Position numbers and translations under genes: made by a program. From Gorsachius magnificus (Eukaryota > Chordata > Aves > Pelecaniformes > Ardeidae), in contig CM067084.1 in assembly GCA_034008185.1 (NCBI GenBank), forward strand, positions 13,721,385 to 13,785,384: a stretch of DNA of 64,000 nt. Reading direction: 5' to 3'. Positions 1 to 13,430 of this stretch are shown in pieces (the first letter of the stretch is position 1; each line of letters begins with the position of its first letter). The notes below the pieces were generated by a model, which did no database searches, was not told the DNA's origin, and saw nothing but the letters and a program-made list of their open reading frames with translations.

Positions 1-2876
1 CAAACTAAAACGCATGACCTGAAGGGCTGGTAAGAAATTCTCTCTCTCCTTACAAGGGGCTCTGGCACACGGCAGAAAAACAGAGGGTTGACATGAAGAT
101 GTTTGCCCCTGATTTAAAAGGCGTTTTCCAAAGCTAACGCTACCCCGATTCCCGTGTGGATCAGGATCATTCCTGGCTGAGGTTCCAGCTCAGGAGCACC
201 TGATACGTTTCAGGTTCTTTCCTATTCAGGACAGCAAATTCACCACAGGGTTAAACGGAGACGTGCACGGAGGCAGAGGACTGACCGAATATAGCAAAGG
301 AGTTACTGCATCCTCTCATCTTTAAGAAATGACCTTGATTAAGGTCAAAAATATTGGAAATGCAGAGAAAAAAAATGCACTGCCAATGCCCCTGTGGTGC
401 CAGTTCTGTGAATAAAGGACTCCAGTGTTCACTGCTGTCATTTTTGTAGCTGTTATGAAACGCAGAAAAACCCAACTTATAAATAAAAAGCCCAAAGATG
501 CCATAACAAGCCTCGAGTCTCCAAACAGTTCCAACAATTAAATACTACCCTAACTTTAAAAGCTGTAATTGGCAACTGGTTATTTAAAATTAATCTTTAA
601 GCACCGCTTTAACAAAAAATGCTTTTGCTGTGAAAAATCAAGAACTCCATCCGGGTCAAACACTTGTTAAGAGATCTTGCCACCCTCCACTGCAGTGCTG
701 AAAAAACGCATTAGCAGAGATATAGGTTGGCTTCCTCCCCCTTTTCTGCTCATTACCATCAGTTTTGAGAACTGATTAGCTGTGGTTGTTATTCATTAGT
801 CACGTCTCTAAAATCTGAATTATAAACACCTCTGTGAGGTCTTATTCTAATCAACCTATTTTGAGTCTTGCAATTAATACTAACACCAGAAAAATAATTG
901 AACAGTGTACATTTAAAGACCACCCCCTCTTCCCACAAAAATCCAGGCTTAGATTTGCATGAAAAGGAAGACTAAAATAAGATCTACAAACTCTGCCGTC
1001 CCCGCTATACATCCTTCTCCCACGTACACCGCGGCCAGTTCAGGTGGTTAATACAGACGACATAACGGGTACACAGTAAATACAAAGCAGCCATCAATGA
1101 TTTTCCTGCTGGGGTCAGATGCTACACAGCTGATAGATCTTGGGAGGACAAGAACATGCAGGCATGACAGATTAAGTGACTGCCATTGGCTGTGTGCTTG
1201 CTCTGAATACTCGGCTATGGACAGTAATCAATTACTTGGGGCTGCTAATGATACTGAGCAAATGCACTTAGCACTCGGCAGCTTGAGGGCTACCATCCTG
1301 ACACTTGGAAAAGACACAAGCCACCCACGGGGAAGATGAAATAAGAGGCTGGTATACCAGCAAAATCCTCAAAGTCAACAAGAAAAACAGCTTGTTCCTT
1401 CTTTGCCCCCCCCACCTCCCGCCGCCTGAAATGATAAAAAAAAAAAATATTTGCTTATGAGTAAGCACAATCCTTCCCACAAGACAATACAACTGAGAGA
1501 TGCTATGGCCATCTACGAAAGGTTGGGGCCAGCAGTTCACACGGAGGACCCACCACTTGAAGAATGACTCATTACAGGAAAGGAAAAGCGTATTACCGCC
1601 ACACGTATTGGCTTCCCGGGGCCTGCATAACAGGCTGCCTGGCTCCTGCCATTGCTTCCCAGGCTTCACCTATGATCCAGGGTGATTCGTGATCATCGGC
1701 TCAAGATGCTGATTCTCTTTTCCAGCTTTTACAACCAGGGAAAGTAAAGAATTTCGCCACTGGTTTCAGAGAGTGCAAGATCAGGGCAAATATTTCTTAG
1801 CTTGTCTCAGGCATCCTAAACCACAAATCCCTCTTTTAAGGGTTGGGACGTGGGTGGTGGTTTGGTTTTTGTAGTTGTTTTATAAATAACTAAGGCCTTG
1901 TTCATGCACACACAAAAAAAAAAATCTACTGCTTTAACTGTACAGGTTATTTATTCCCTATTCCTATACAGAAAAGGGATTCGTTACACAGTGATATAAG
2001 GCAGTGTTATACATAACTGAGATTATACCCTCAGTTTTAGGGGATTATACCCTTCCTTTAAGGGGTTAAAAAAAGTATTACTCTGACAGAGGAAATCACT
2101 TCTCTAATTGGCAAGAAAAGCAGTAAGTTAGACCAGACCTAATGTCCTGACTGGTTCTTTGCTCTCAGCTCCCAGAACTGGGATTCTGGGTGTCTGAAAC
2201 CAACTTTCCATCCCTTGAGAAACACCTTTCCTTCTGCTGTACAGCAGGCAGTCCCACAGCAACGCTTTGACTGACCACAGGGATCAGTCGGCAAGACGGA
2301 ACATACTCAAAAACGTCTTTACAAGTACACTGCATTTAATCGCCACAAGAAAAATAAACTTTGAAGAAATTACCAAGCAGAACTGTCTGGGGAGAATTGG
2401 TAACAGCTAGTCCTGCAGATAACTGTATGTTCCCTGGCAGCCCTTTCTCTGAACGCAGGAAATTAACTGCAGAAAACGTCTCACTTTTCCAAAAACAACA
2501 AACCGGCAAATCAACATGCTGCAGTTCTGTACCACCAAGTTGTTTTTGCAAACCCTGTGCCAAGATTACTGCTCATCTGTTCTGGGGTTACCTCATCAGC
2601 CTAGGACATGAGGCAATGTATACCCTACCTGCTGGAACAGCGGGGGGGGGGGGGGAAGTTTCAACAGGCGGAATGCAGTAACTATTTGGATTTTTTGCTC
2701 ATTGTGTAGAATGAAAAGAAGAATCCTCATGACAATGCACAGTGAGGATTCATTAAACTCTTAAAAAAGAAGCTTGTACTAAGAGCCCTGCTTAGTAATT
2801 ATTCATTACTGAAAGAGCTGTCTAAGTGTGCCAGCAATGATGGTTAATCCCTTCTTTCCCCCATTTGTTCCTGCAG
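1..2876. other. Non-coding flank or upstream intron of the exon A gene
   Basis: I see no convincing exon or repeat element in this stretch. It is ordinary mid-GC, AT-leaning avian sequence with short A runs and a 14-base G run at 2642-2655. If exon A is internal, as its phase-0 acceptor implies, this is the upstream intron. The open frames here have random-looking composition and no splice or promoter context. Confidence 0.5.
2642..2655. repeat. Poly(G) tract, 14 bases
   Basis: Uninterrupted run of 14 G on the plus strand (C on the minus strand), about 220 bases before exon A. It could form a G-quadruplex and is likely to vary in length. Confidence 0.9.
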
Positions 2877-2989
2877 AAAGTGCCACAGGAATCCTTCTCA
2901 ACTGCTGGTTCTCAAAATCGCAGTTCTAGGCCTCAAGATACCCCAGAAGGACAAGAGCTTCTCATAACTCCAGATGTACCAGCCTTCCA
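2877..2989 (+). CDS. Internal coding exon A of an unidentified gene
   Basis: This is a 113-nt exon that starts at codon phase 0 and ends with two bases of a split codon. The acceptor is strong: a long pyrimidine tract (cttctttcccccatttgttc) then CTGCAG. The donor is CCA|GTAAGTG, a full match to U1 at GTAAGT. The frame starting AAA GTG CCA is open throughout and gives 37 residues beginning KVPQESFSTAG, with SSRPQDTPEGQELL in the middle and ITPDVPAF at the end. The peptide is rich in Ser, Gln, Pro and acidic residues, so probably disordered. The split codon CA+G completes as Gln on exon B. I do not recognise the protein. It is very likely a real exon because splice sites, frame and phase agree with B, but no homology search was possible. 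Confidence 0.72.
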
Positions 2990-3199
2990 GTAAGTGCTGA
3001 CTGAGGCTGACAAGTTCATCACCTAAAGCAAGGCTGCTGGGGGCAGACACCACTTGGTCTGCACCAAATGACCTTGGTGCAGCACCAGGTCCAACACAGG
3101 TGCCTACACCTCAAGCTGCTGCATCTTCCCTCCCCATTACTGCCTACAAGAATGACCACCAACTGGGTTCGTTAAGCCCTAAAAGCAGCAAGCAAAGGG

Positions 3200-3490
3200 G
3201 AGGTTTTGTTGCGGTCTTCAATGAATGGGAGGACGTAGCCAGTCTCTTAGTGGACGGCACAGTCGTAGATAGAGGGGCAAGACATGAACTTCAACACAGA
3301 AAACTGCAATTACATACCAGGGAAAACATTTTCAACGTGAGTTGAGTCAAACACTGGAGCAGGCTGCCCAGAGAAACCACAGGTTCTCCATCCTTGGAGA
3401 TACTCAAAGCCCAACTGAACACAGTCCTTAGCACCCTGGTGCAGCTGAGCCTGCTTTGAGCAGGGGCTGGGCTGGATGACCCCCAGACCC
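3200..3490 (+). mobile_element. CR1 non-LTR retrotransposon fragment, old, sense
   Basis: The 3' part is recognisable from CAAACACTGGAGCAGGCTGC, then a TTGGAGATACTCAAAGCCCAACT block and GGGCTGGGCTGGATGAC before the end. It is more diverged than the other copies and lacks a clean terminal ATTCTATG repeat. The 5' boundary is approximate: similarity fades upstream of about 3235. It is a 5'-truncated copy of the kind left by target-primed reverse transcription. Confidence 0.8.
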
Positions 3491-6400
3491 TCAACTACAT
3501 TATCCTTATTCCGCAATGCCAGTTTTGGGAGAAGGACCTACAGAGCTCTGAGGATGTCTTCTCCCCTTCTGCTGCTTAGCCCTGGAATACAGCAGAATGG
3601 AAGAACACTGGAAGCTGAGAAGGGAGAAACAGGCACACTGATTACTGATATTCAATTAATTATTTCAGCTCTGAATACTGAAGGCACAAGGGGATCTTTT
3701 GCTGCTGTACCTGTGCTTGCCCAGGTGTGGATACCTTCAGCCGTTACAGTGGATCCTGGTATGTGGCTGACACACACTTCCACAACAAGCACTAGCTTGT
3801 TGCCAGCTTGAAGGATGTTAGGTGCTTTTTACGAGCGTGGAACGCACTCCAACATATGCTGTCAAACACGCACATTCATGAAGGAAAATAAAAAACCCAA
3901 ACCCAACCACCCTCTGCTCAATTAAAGTACATTAAGAGGCAGAAAACAGGGAAACAAATCCTATCCTCCTGGTGCGCAGACATTAAACCAACAAGGTTTG
4001 TATTCTGCAAGCTGGGATGATTTCCCAGCGAGCCTGTTGGCCACAAACTTCTGAGAACACACCAGAGAGGTCACTACTTTAATGCAACTTGCTAATGCCA
4101 GGCATTAAATTATTCTTGTTCCTACCGCCTGTTCCATCTAAGGGCTTCTTTGAGGCAATTACTAGTAACTTGTTATTGCATTCCATTATACAATTCAACC
4201 CCCCCCCAAATGCAATAAACTAATTCCGTCCTGTAACACACGCTGTCTGCTGACACTCCTGGCTACTCCACATACCTGGCTAAAATACAGTATCAGAAAC
4301 ATCAGCGTTCTCTCCACAGTATTAGGCATCGGATACCTAAGATGCATACGTAAGTGCTTGAAATGCCGTGAAGATATTATCCTTGATAAATCGGTATTTT
4401 GAGCAAACATTTCAGAAATAAAATAATTCCTATCATTTAAGTCCTGCAGAATATTTAATTCACCGTGTCATTCCAATTCTCCCTTCCCTCATTCATCTGA
4501 ATGCTCAAATGCGGCTCTCAGACATGTGCCTGCCTTACCTTTCTCTGGGACTAGAAAACTAGTTTTGCATAGTGAATCATTATTTATTTCCATGGATGTC
4601 TCCGAGTTCCTTTGACAGCTTTATCTTACTGATGAGGATAAATGTTCTTTCAAAAGCTACTGCCAGACTGCCCTCATTCTCAGATGTCAAAGGAAGCGGT
4701 CGGCAGAATCTGTCAAAAATAACTCACATGGTCTGAGGGTCCTGAAAATTACAATTGATAGTTTTGAAAATACAATTGATACACAGTAGCGCTCTGGGTA
4801 GGTCCACTTTACCACTGGCACCCAATCTCTTCTTGCCTTTTCATTTCTCCTGGTCGCCATGGGAATTATTCATTTGAAAAACAAATTAGAAAGAAGCAGC
4901 AATATGACTTCAGTATTTCTGAAAACAAGATTGCTTTTTTTCCTCTTAAGATCCTGCAGGTACTCGTGTCTAGAAACTTCCTGGAGCATAAAAAACAAAC
5001 TAAAGGAAGTTAATTTAAACTTAAACCAGAATCCTGGAATGGTTTGGGGCTTCTATAGCAACTGCTTTTGCTGGCATCCAAATCTGACTCTGGAAGCCAG
5101 TGTTCATTTTTCAAAGCTAAATGCAGGACGTACTAGCAGAGAAGGCCTAGTGGAAGCAACTAGATTGACCCCACAAGTGCCAACAGGTACAGCGAGCATC
5201 CCCCTGAGCCAGAGAGGGCACGAGCAGCAGACGGCCGGCTCTTCTCCCCTTCCCTCCACCTTCCCCAGGGAGCGACGGCGACTGCCTTCAGGAGGCCCCA
5301 TACCCAGGCCAACCCTCTCCTCTCCCATCAGGCCGCGCCAGTTAATTCACACATCCCCGCTGCAAGAGAAGTGGTGTCGGGAAGCTTTCAGAGCAGCATG
5401 TTGGCTTCAGACTCGCCTTCCCTGGGCTCCCAGTAGGACAGAAGGGAGTTAACTGCTTCTAGACGGTGATGATGGCATCGTGCTTGAACTTCAAAAGGGC
5501 TCTTACAGAAAGGAAGATGGTTCTTCTCAACCCGGGCTACTACAAGTATCTGAGAGAAATAGCACAGCTTGATAGCGAGCTCCCTCAAAAGCAGTTCCCT
5601 GACTGATGCTCCAGACCCTGCAGCATACTGACCTCCATGGTTTAGTGTCAGGCTTTCAGCTGGGTGGCATGAGCTGGTGGTGGCCAAGGAACCCAATGGT
5701 AGGCAGCGTACCGTACTTGGGTGTGCTGCCCAGGTGAGCACCAGTAAACACGTAAGCCAACTTATTTAAAATTTTTTACATCCACAGAAGGAGGATGGCA
5801 CTTTGGGTCAGAGTTTATACAGATCAGTATGAGCTCTTTAGCTCTTACCAGCCACCAAACCCTGTGTGTATGCTCATGCACGCACACACACAACGCAGAG
5901 TTAGCTGAGCCTTGCTACAGCATTTTATCTTCACAAGGGAGAAGATCAAGTGGCTACGGCACTTGAGAATTATCCAGTGCCTCCTTTCCAGTGAAGATAA
6001 ATACGATGCTCGTATCAAACCCGAGCTGTTGCGAGCTGCATGCTGACTGACAGCAGTACATTTAGCTTCTGTGTTCTCCCAAGATGCTGTCTCACCAAGC
6101 TTTTTTTTTTTAAAGTAATTAAACAAAATGATTCCAAATACCTTTTCTTCGGCTTTTCACAAGAACTGCCCCATTATACTAGATCACAGATCCACTTAGC
6201 GTGGCCACAAGCCTTAGCCTTTCTTTGACAGTGCCCAGCAATGGATTCTTAAAGACTGCAAGGAGCAAGGCAAATACAGAGGATGCCTTCCCCTTGTACT
6301 CCCTACCCAGCCTCCCTACGATCAGCCAGTGGCTCAGGCACCCGTGCCCAAAAAAGGCACCCAGACCATCGCAGCTTGGCATGGCCCTCCCTTCCAAGAA

Positions 6401-9400
6401 TTTACCCAATTTCTCTTTCATCCGATTTAGACTTTCACCCATTATGGTGAAGTTTCACAGCTCCGTTACCTGCCCTGCTTCTCTCGTTTGTGCCGACTGC
6501 CTGGGATTCCAGCAGTTTCTACAGCTGCCTTTTGCACCCATTTGCGATTTCAGCACAACTCTCACCCCCTCAGCTTACTCTTACCCCGGGTAAACAGGGC
6601 TCAGCTATTCGCACTACTCCATCAATGGAAATCTTCAGGCAGCAGCATTTGCATCTCCAAGGCCCCCATCTTACATTTTAACTGTGGTTTTACAATATAT
6701 TTGTACAAAGAATAAAAGTGTTAATATGAACGCTTGTGAGCTGTTGCTTGCAATGCACCTGCAGTTTTGGCATAACAGGGCGGCACTTTTGAACTGAAGG
6801 TGAAAACTTCCTACATTTAAAATTTACAGCCTTTGCTGAGGTTCATCTCAAACGGAGTAGCACACTACCCACCGTGATGTACGCCCTGCCAGAATACACA
6901 GCCTTCTCATACCCAACATGCAGAGACACCAAAGGAATCAAAACCAGAAATTAAGAGGCTATTTCTCTTCTTACATGGCCAGGAGTGCTTTGAAGCGTGT
7001 TTTAGGTAAGGCCAGCATCCCTGAACCATGCATTGCCCTGCTCAGGATGGCCTCTAGCTACTCGGATGCTCGGCAGCCCCCCAGCTGCGAAGGCACAGCC
7101 GCGGGCAGTCCTGAGCTGCCTGAATCTGCGTGGGTGGCCAAAGCGGCCAATTCATCAAGTGACGTCTGCATGCGTTAAGATTGGACCAGCCAAGATCCAA
7201 GCCAGCTCCAGGCTTGGTTCCTTTGAAGCGTTGCCCAAGTCACCGGGCTGACTGGGTGCTTCGTCCACCCGACTGCAGCAGGTCCAGCTGAGAGCGTGCA
7301 GGCAGCGCCCATACGTGCCGAGCTGCATTTCCCAAGAAATCTGTTAGAGAGATATTAAGCTGTCCTTGCAAATGAGCAATTACTGTTTGCTGCTGGTGAT
7401 ACCTTGAGACCTTTGTCTGCAGCAGGTTACTTGGCACGGCTGCAACTTAAGAGGTATTTTTCAAGAGGCCGTTTTGGGATGCAGCCAGATCTTTACAAGG
7501 TCCTGTAATTTCAATAATGAAATTAAAACCAGAATTTAGCACTGGCGGGACTGAAGGAAAATGAAACGTGGCTAAGTAATGCTGGCTCACATTTTTTTTT
7601 TCTTTATGACATCTCTCAATCTGCTAAATAAAAATCACACAACTCTTCATGATTAAGAATGCAAATCATAAAACCAGCTTCTTTGATAAGGCAGCAAGAA
7701 TAATGCTGGGAGGCTTAAAGGGATATGACAAAAAAGAAAATATTTCTTGTCGTAGAAGAATGATCTGAATGGACTGCTCTCATCCTTGATCTAGTTTGTG
7801 CTGTGCTTAGTGGATCTGGACTGGTAACAAGCTAGAATCTATAGACAAAAATTTAACAAAACCAGTAAAAATCAAAAAGCTGCTTAAATATTAGACAGAG
7901 AGAACACTTTGGTCCCAGATAAGACTAGGATCCTTTTGAGAGATCTGGGAATACACACCGGTTAGGACCTCGCTTCCCCTGGAAAAAAAAGAAATAAGAG
8001 GGAAGAAGGCTTCCGGAAAATCTTCCCTTGAACTACATATAAATGCATTCAGTGGAGACCACCTCTCTAAAAGAGAGCTTTTCATGCATGGGGTTTGCAT
8101 GGGGCGCAGATATTATATGCGCCGATGCAGTTGCATGCGCAGCTGAAGCCCTGAAAACTGAGGCTCATAGGAAATCAGACCACATCTGGCCCCAGTTCAG
8201 GTTTGCCACCAACCATAGTCCAAACGTTAATGCAAAGAGTCAAGATTACTTCTTAATTCCTAAACTCCCAACAGGAATTTTAACTACCAATTTATAATCC
8301 CTTGTGTCCCTCCAGTGAAAAGGAGCGAGGAATGAAAACCAAATCTGCAGCAGACCCTTATGTAGAAAAAACCTGGAAACGGCTCCTGTACAAACACAAA
8401 TTATATTACTAATGTCATCTGGCAGTTTTACTCGAGTCCCATAGCTGCAGCTTAATCATATCTTTGACACAGCCGAATTGCTAGGATACAATGGGACCTG
8501 TAGCTAATAACATTGCTTCAAAAATAAACAAACTCTTGTTTTTCTAAAGTGATTATGAGGAACTCCCATATATTTCGCATGAACTGCATCTGCTTAACCA
8601 TCCTGTTCCGAGGCGACACCACGAGTAACTGGCCCATTTGGTGTCATTACGGTGGGGAGGGATCAGACAGTATTTTGCAATAGGCATTCTCGCTGCCACT
8701 CTCTCTTGGCTTACGCTGACATTTAACACAGCAGCGACGGGGAGTGGGAAGATTTTGTTCTTATTTTTAACGAGAGAAAACAAAATAGCGTAGATAGCAA
8801 AATCACAATTGATAGCGAGGACACGGGACATGTAAAAAGAAATAGGTTTAACCGCTGTGCTTAACTTCCAAGCTGATGGGATGCCACAGAAACTCTCACC
8901 TCAAACTTCATCGCTCAGTCCTGGAAAACTCCATCCAAGCACGGCCGGACTCAGCAAGGTGCTGGCTGGCTGGCATCCCTTCTGGCACCACCAGATCTGC
9001 AAACTACCCCTTGCTCAAGAGCTCCCTAACCTTTTCCAGTTAAAGCCACTTGTGCTTAGCAAATACCAAACACTTAACGCTGTTAACTGAAGCCAGCTAA
9101 TTTTTGACCGAAGTGGATACAGGAGCACTCCACATGAGCCAACACAGATTAGCAGGGCCACTCATCTCCTGCAAGGGTTAGGGAGAGCTGCAGGTTACGC
9201 TCTTTATAACTCATTACAACTTGCTAAAGATCCTGCCCCCCTGCCTTGAGCTTGCATATGGTGGCTCTAAATACGGCTGAGAATTTCTTGCATTTGCAAA
9301 GGCTGGAGGGAGAAGTCATTCTGCTATCACGTGGATTGAAAACATCTGGGAATGGGATATTTTGGATAAAGGTGACATGAACCATAAGCCAACCATCCTC

Positions 9401-11169
9401 CTCTTTACCATTCCGAAATTTATGCTAGACACATCCAGAATTGTGTGTATGAAATATAAGATAGTATAAAGCCAGCCTGCTTGGTCCATCTCAGCATACC
9501 GCATGCCCAGGGCATAAGACAGGAGCGTTCTGAGTGATTGGCTGTTTCTTCTGAAAATTTAAGCCTTGATTTCTGAAAATTTTCAGGCCTTTTCTGATAC
9601 TTTACTCCTAACAACAACCTTGCTTCCCCCCACTAAGGCTATGCAATGTACCTGAAGTTGCAAGCACTATTTTAACCCATTTTCTAGATGGGTGCAGTGA
9701 AGTCTCGCTCCACCTTATTCGCTTCTGGGTGGCACACAGATAAAAGGACCTTTTCTAACTATCCACCCTGCAAACTCATGCTAGACACTGAGGATGGCAC
9801 TAATGACATCAAGCCAGGCCCACGCGGGATCAGGGTTTTCAATCAGTTTCTTTCTTTCTTGAATTATGACCCATACTAAAAGACTCACTATGTCAAACTG
9901 GTATTTCGGTTGCACCTATCAGTGGCAATTCTTCTTAATTTCAGGTGATACTTCTTTTCTATTTGTGATTTTTTTTTTAATTAAAAATACTTCATTAAAG
10001 GGAGTCAAATCTGCTCCAATCAAGGTCAGTATAAGCCTGGAACCTCCTCCCTGGTTTTAGTGCCTATTCAGACAGGCATCAGACTTCACATGTGCGTCAA
10101 AAAGAGCTCATTTCAATGCATTTCAGACAACACAGGTACTTCACAATGGGTTTATGGTTGTGTTCTTTCCTTTATTAACCATAGCACGTAAAGTAAAAGT
10201 ACAAAGGCAGTTCTCAGAGAGAGACATCCCAGAATGCTTTGGGAAAAAATATCTAAACAACTATTCTGCTGTTCTCTAATGTGTTACTAAAGACACCATC
10301 ATCCCTCATCCCTCCAGAAGTGTTCTTAATTAAATAAGAATCTATTAAAAAATGCAGTGCCCCTCAGCGTAAACTCCCACCCCCACCCTTCTCTTTCAAT
10401 TTTAAAAGTGATCTATCTTGCCTTCTCCCTGCCTAGGAGCTCATTAGAAACAGCCCCTTCTGCACATATGCATCACCTAACGCAGATTTGGAGGGAGACA
10501 GACGGAAGAATGGGAGAGAAAGAAATTAGAAAGTGAATGAAAATAGTAGGCCTGCGAGACAAGAAAGCAACTGCAGACAAAGAACACCCGGTACTGGCAG
10601 GGGAACAATGAAGGCTGAGAGACGAACGCTGGTGCCACGGGATTAAAACAGGAGCTATTGCTTCACTTTGCAGCAGAGACACGGTCTTGCTCCAGCTAAA
10701 TTCAATTATCAACAGTAACCAAGGCAAATCGGAGAGATCCATCGCATGGCTTTCTCCAGGTGGCAAATGGCTGCCATTAAAAACGCCTGAAACTCCAAAG
10801 GGAAGCGCCAAGCACAGGCAGCGTTCCTGTCGCATGCGCAGCTGCTGCCCACCGACTGACTGCTACCTAAAGCCCAAAGGATGGTTCCCTGCCGCCCTCT
10901 TTCCTCAGCACCCGCTTCCAAACATTGCCCAGCTCCCCCGTTGTCTGAAAAGTCCAAACTGGTCCAACCAAAATGAACAACAGCCAGATCCCTCTCTGAA
11001 AGCTACAGAGGTAACAAAACCAGCAACCCAGGAGCGGCCAAATTTTCCATCCTTTTTCTGTAACAGAGCTTTACCTGAAGAATTAACTCCTAATGGTTCA
11101 TCTCAAACCCACTTTTCCATCCCGCAAGAACTTTTCCTACCTTGAGCCACCTATCCCAAGGAGCAGGAT

Positions 11170-11463
11170 GGCAAATCTTTTTAGTAGGGCCAGCTGTGAC
11201 AGGACAAGGGGTAATGGTTTTAAACTAAAACAGGGTAGGTGTAGCCTGGCTATGAGGAAGAAATTCTTTACAATGAAGGTGGTCAAACACTGGAACAGGT
11301 TGCCCAGAGAGGTGGTGGAGGCCCCATCCCTGGGAACATTCAAGGCCAGGTTGGACGGGGCTGTGAGCAACCTGATCTGGTTAGCGGTGTCCCTGCTCCC
11401 TGCAGGGGGGTTGGACTAGATGGCCTCTGGGGGTCCCTTCCAACCCAAAACATTCTATGATTC
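11170..11463 (+). mobile_element. CR1 fragment, sense, RT C-terminal codons still open
   Basis: A young-looking 5'-truncated CR1 copy. It runs from about TTTTAGTAGGGCCAGCTGTG to the terminal CATTCTATGATTC. One sense frame stays open to the end and encodes the end of the CR1 reverse transcriptase ORF2, including [31 protein letters not shown] and FKARLD. Only about the last 75 codons are present and the catalytic part is missing, so it is not functional. It is nearly identical to the copy at about 46209-46507 and ends the same way, so both belong to one subfamily. Confidence 0.93.
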
Positions 11464-13132
11464 GTCAACAGCAGCGACTCCAAACAAGAAGTTCCCTTTG
11501 AGCTTTACTCCACAGCAGGATAAATGATAATGTAACGAGTATTTCCCCAACCTCTCCGACACCAGAAAGGGCGAGGATGAGGGAACAGGCATCACAGCAG
11601 TCCTGGGATAGAGACAAATTCAAAATGCAGCAAATTTGCCTGCCTTAATGCTAGGAGGGGCTGAATTCACACCTCACCTTCAGCCATTGCTTAAAATATC
11701 TGCAAAGAACAATTTGAACTCCAGGCTTAACCAGGGCCTTTTCCATAAGTCCCCAGATACATCTGCCTAAAAGGTAGCTTTGCCCCCAAGATTGCCTCCC
11801 CTTGCCCTGCACTGAGCTCTGAACATAAACCCATCACCTCCTGATACTTGAGCTGTAAAACGACGTGAGCTGCACGCCTTTCCTTCATACAGCTGCCTGG
11901 CAGAGCTGCCTGGCTGTCCCTTCAGTCTTGGGTGGGAAGGTCCTTCCTTCTCTGTCCCTTAGAGACCTGTGCCAGAAGGGACAAGGAGAGGGGATCCAAA
12001 ATGAGGCCCATAACTAAGTGTGGCTGCAGGGTTATCTCTTTTGGAATGTTTTCCCAGGTTTCTTCCTCCGCACACGATGGGTCTGTCCTTCACCTAAACT
12101 ACGATGGAATTCATTCCAATCCCAATTTTAATTAAATAAATACCAGGCATCCCTCTTCCAAGACCAGTGCTTTCACAAGATGATTCAGTGTTTCATGCAG
12201 GGAGACTCCCAGGAATTTCTTTGCTTGTGTTTGTAGAAACAAAGGGATGCAGCCTGACAAAAAGTCTTACTGATCTGAAAAAGGGTATCCAGAAAAGATT
12301 TTTGTCTTCCCCACCCAAAACCAAGTTAAGATCAGTTCACCTTGTCCTTTTTTTCTGAAGTTTCAGAGTCACCCCCTGGCTGGAAACTCCAGAGCATTTT
12401 CACCTGACGGCTCTTCTCCAGTATGCTCTTCTGTGGGAGTTTTGTTCTTTACGATTGCAAGCTCACACTTGCGAGGGAGGAGAGTGACCAAAAGCCGTAA
12501 ACCAGACCGAGGTAACCGCGCTTGCACCAAGTGGAAGCCTGATTAGATTTTTAATAATGCCAATATACTAAGCAGAAGTGTGATGAGAAGGACAGGCTCG
12601 AAGAAGCCGAGGAGGTAGCTACACAGTTTTAATAAATCCTTTGCTGATCTGGGAAGTGGGAGGGTGAGAGAGCACCGATCTCAGCGCGTAAAACTGAGGC
12701 AGTAGCTTAGAAATTAGACCTGGTATGTTACTAGACTACTGCTGGGAGACCACATGGAGAGACATAGCTTCATATTCTGAAATTTAAGTAGTCAACTCTT
12801 GGTTTCTAATGTCTCTTCCTGAAAAGTATTTAAAAAAAACCCCACCCAGTAAAATAAAAAAATTTTAAAATCTCAGATAGTTTTAGGAAGTGACCCCAAA
12901 CTCTGCATTTAGATCCACAGGATGCAAGACTACAGAATGCTCAAAAGCTATCACGCGCATGGTTGTTTCAAGACAGAGGTTATACACCAGAAGCTTACTT
13001 TCAGCCTTCTAGCCTCTGCCAGGCTACACGTGGACCACGGCATTGCTGGTAGCTACCTGCTTACCAACCATCCTGGTGGATGCTCTGCCTGAGTGTCCAG
13101 CTCAGTGGGATGCCTGAGGGAAGGGACCACCT

Positions 13133-13430
13133 CATAGAACCATAGAATCGTTTAGGTTGGAAAAGACCTTTAAAGATCATCAAGTCCAACCATTAACCTA
13201 ACCCTGCCATCCCACCACTAAACCATGGCCCTAAGCACCTTGTCTGCCCAGCTTTTAAATACCTCCAGGGATGGGGACTCGACCACTTCCCTGGGCAGCC
13301 CATTCCAGTGCTTGACAACCCTTTTGGTGAAGAAATTTTTCCTAATGTGCAACCTAAACCTGCCCTGGCGCAACTTGAGGCCATTTCCCCTTGTCCTATC
13401 ACCTGTTATCTGGGAGGAGAGACCAACACT
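13133..13430 (-). mobile_element. CR1 fragment, antisense
   Basis: It starts with the inverted CR1 tail (CATAGAACCATAGAATCG, then TTTAGGTTGGAAAAGACC) and continues through the inverted block encoding the RT C-terminus to about GGAGAGACCAACACT. The minus-strand frame reads [17 protein letters not shown] and [18 protein letters not shown], a clear CR1 ORF2 end. Its 3' end type (AACGATTCTATG) matches the fragments at 19041-19218 and 32843-33014, so all three are probably one subfamily. Confidence 0.93.

Noticed and set aside
1726..1743. 18-nt microexon-like stretch in phase with exon A
   Set aside because: Acceptor and donor are passable, but six codons give no evidence of coding, and such pairs are frequent by chance.
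4859..5452. 197-codon plus-strand open frame, the longest in the window
   Set aside because: Composition is patchy, no domain is recognisable, and there is no splice or promoter context. Frames of this size occur by chance in 64 kb of this GC content.
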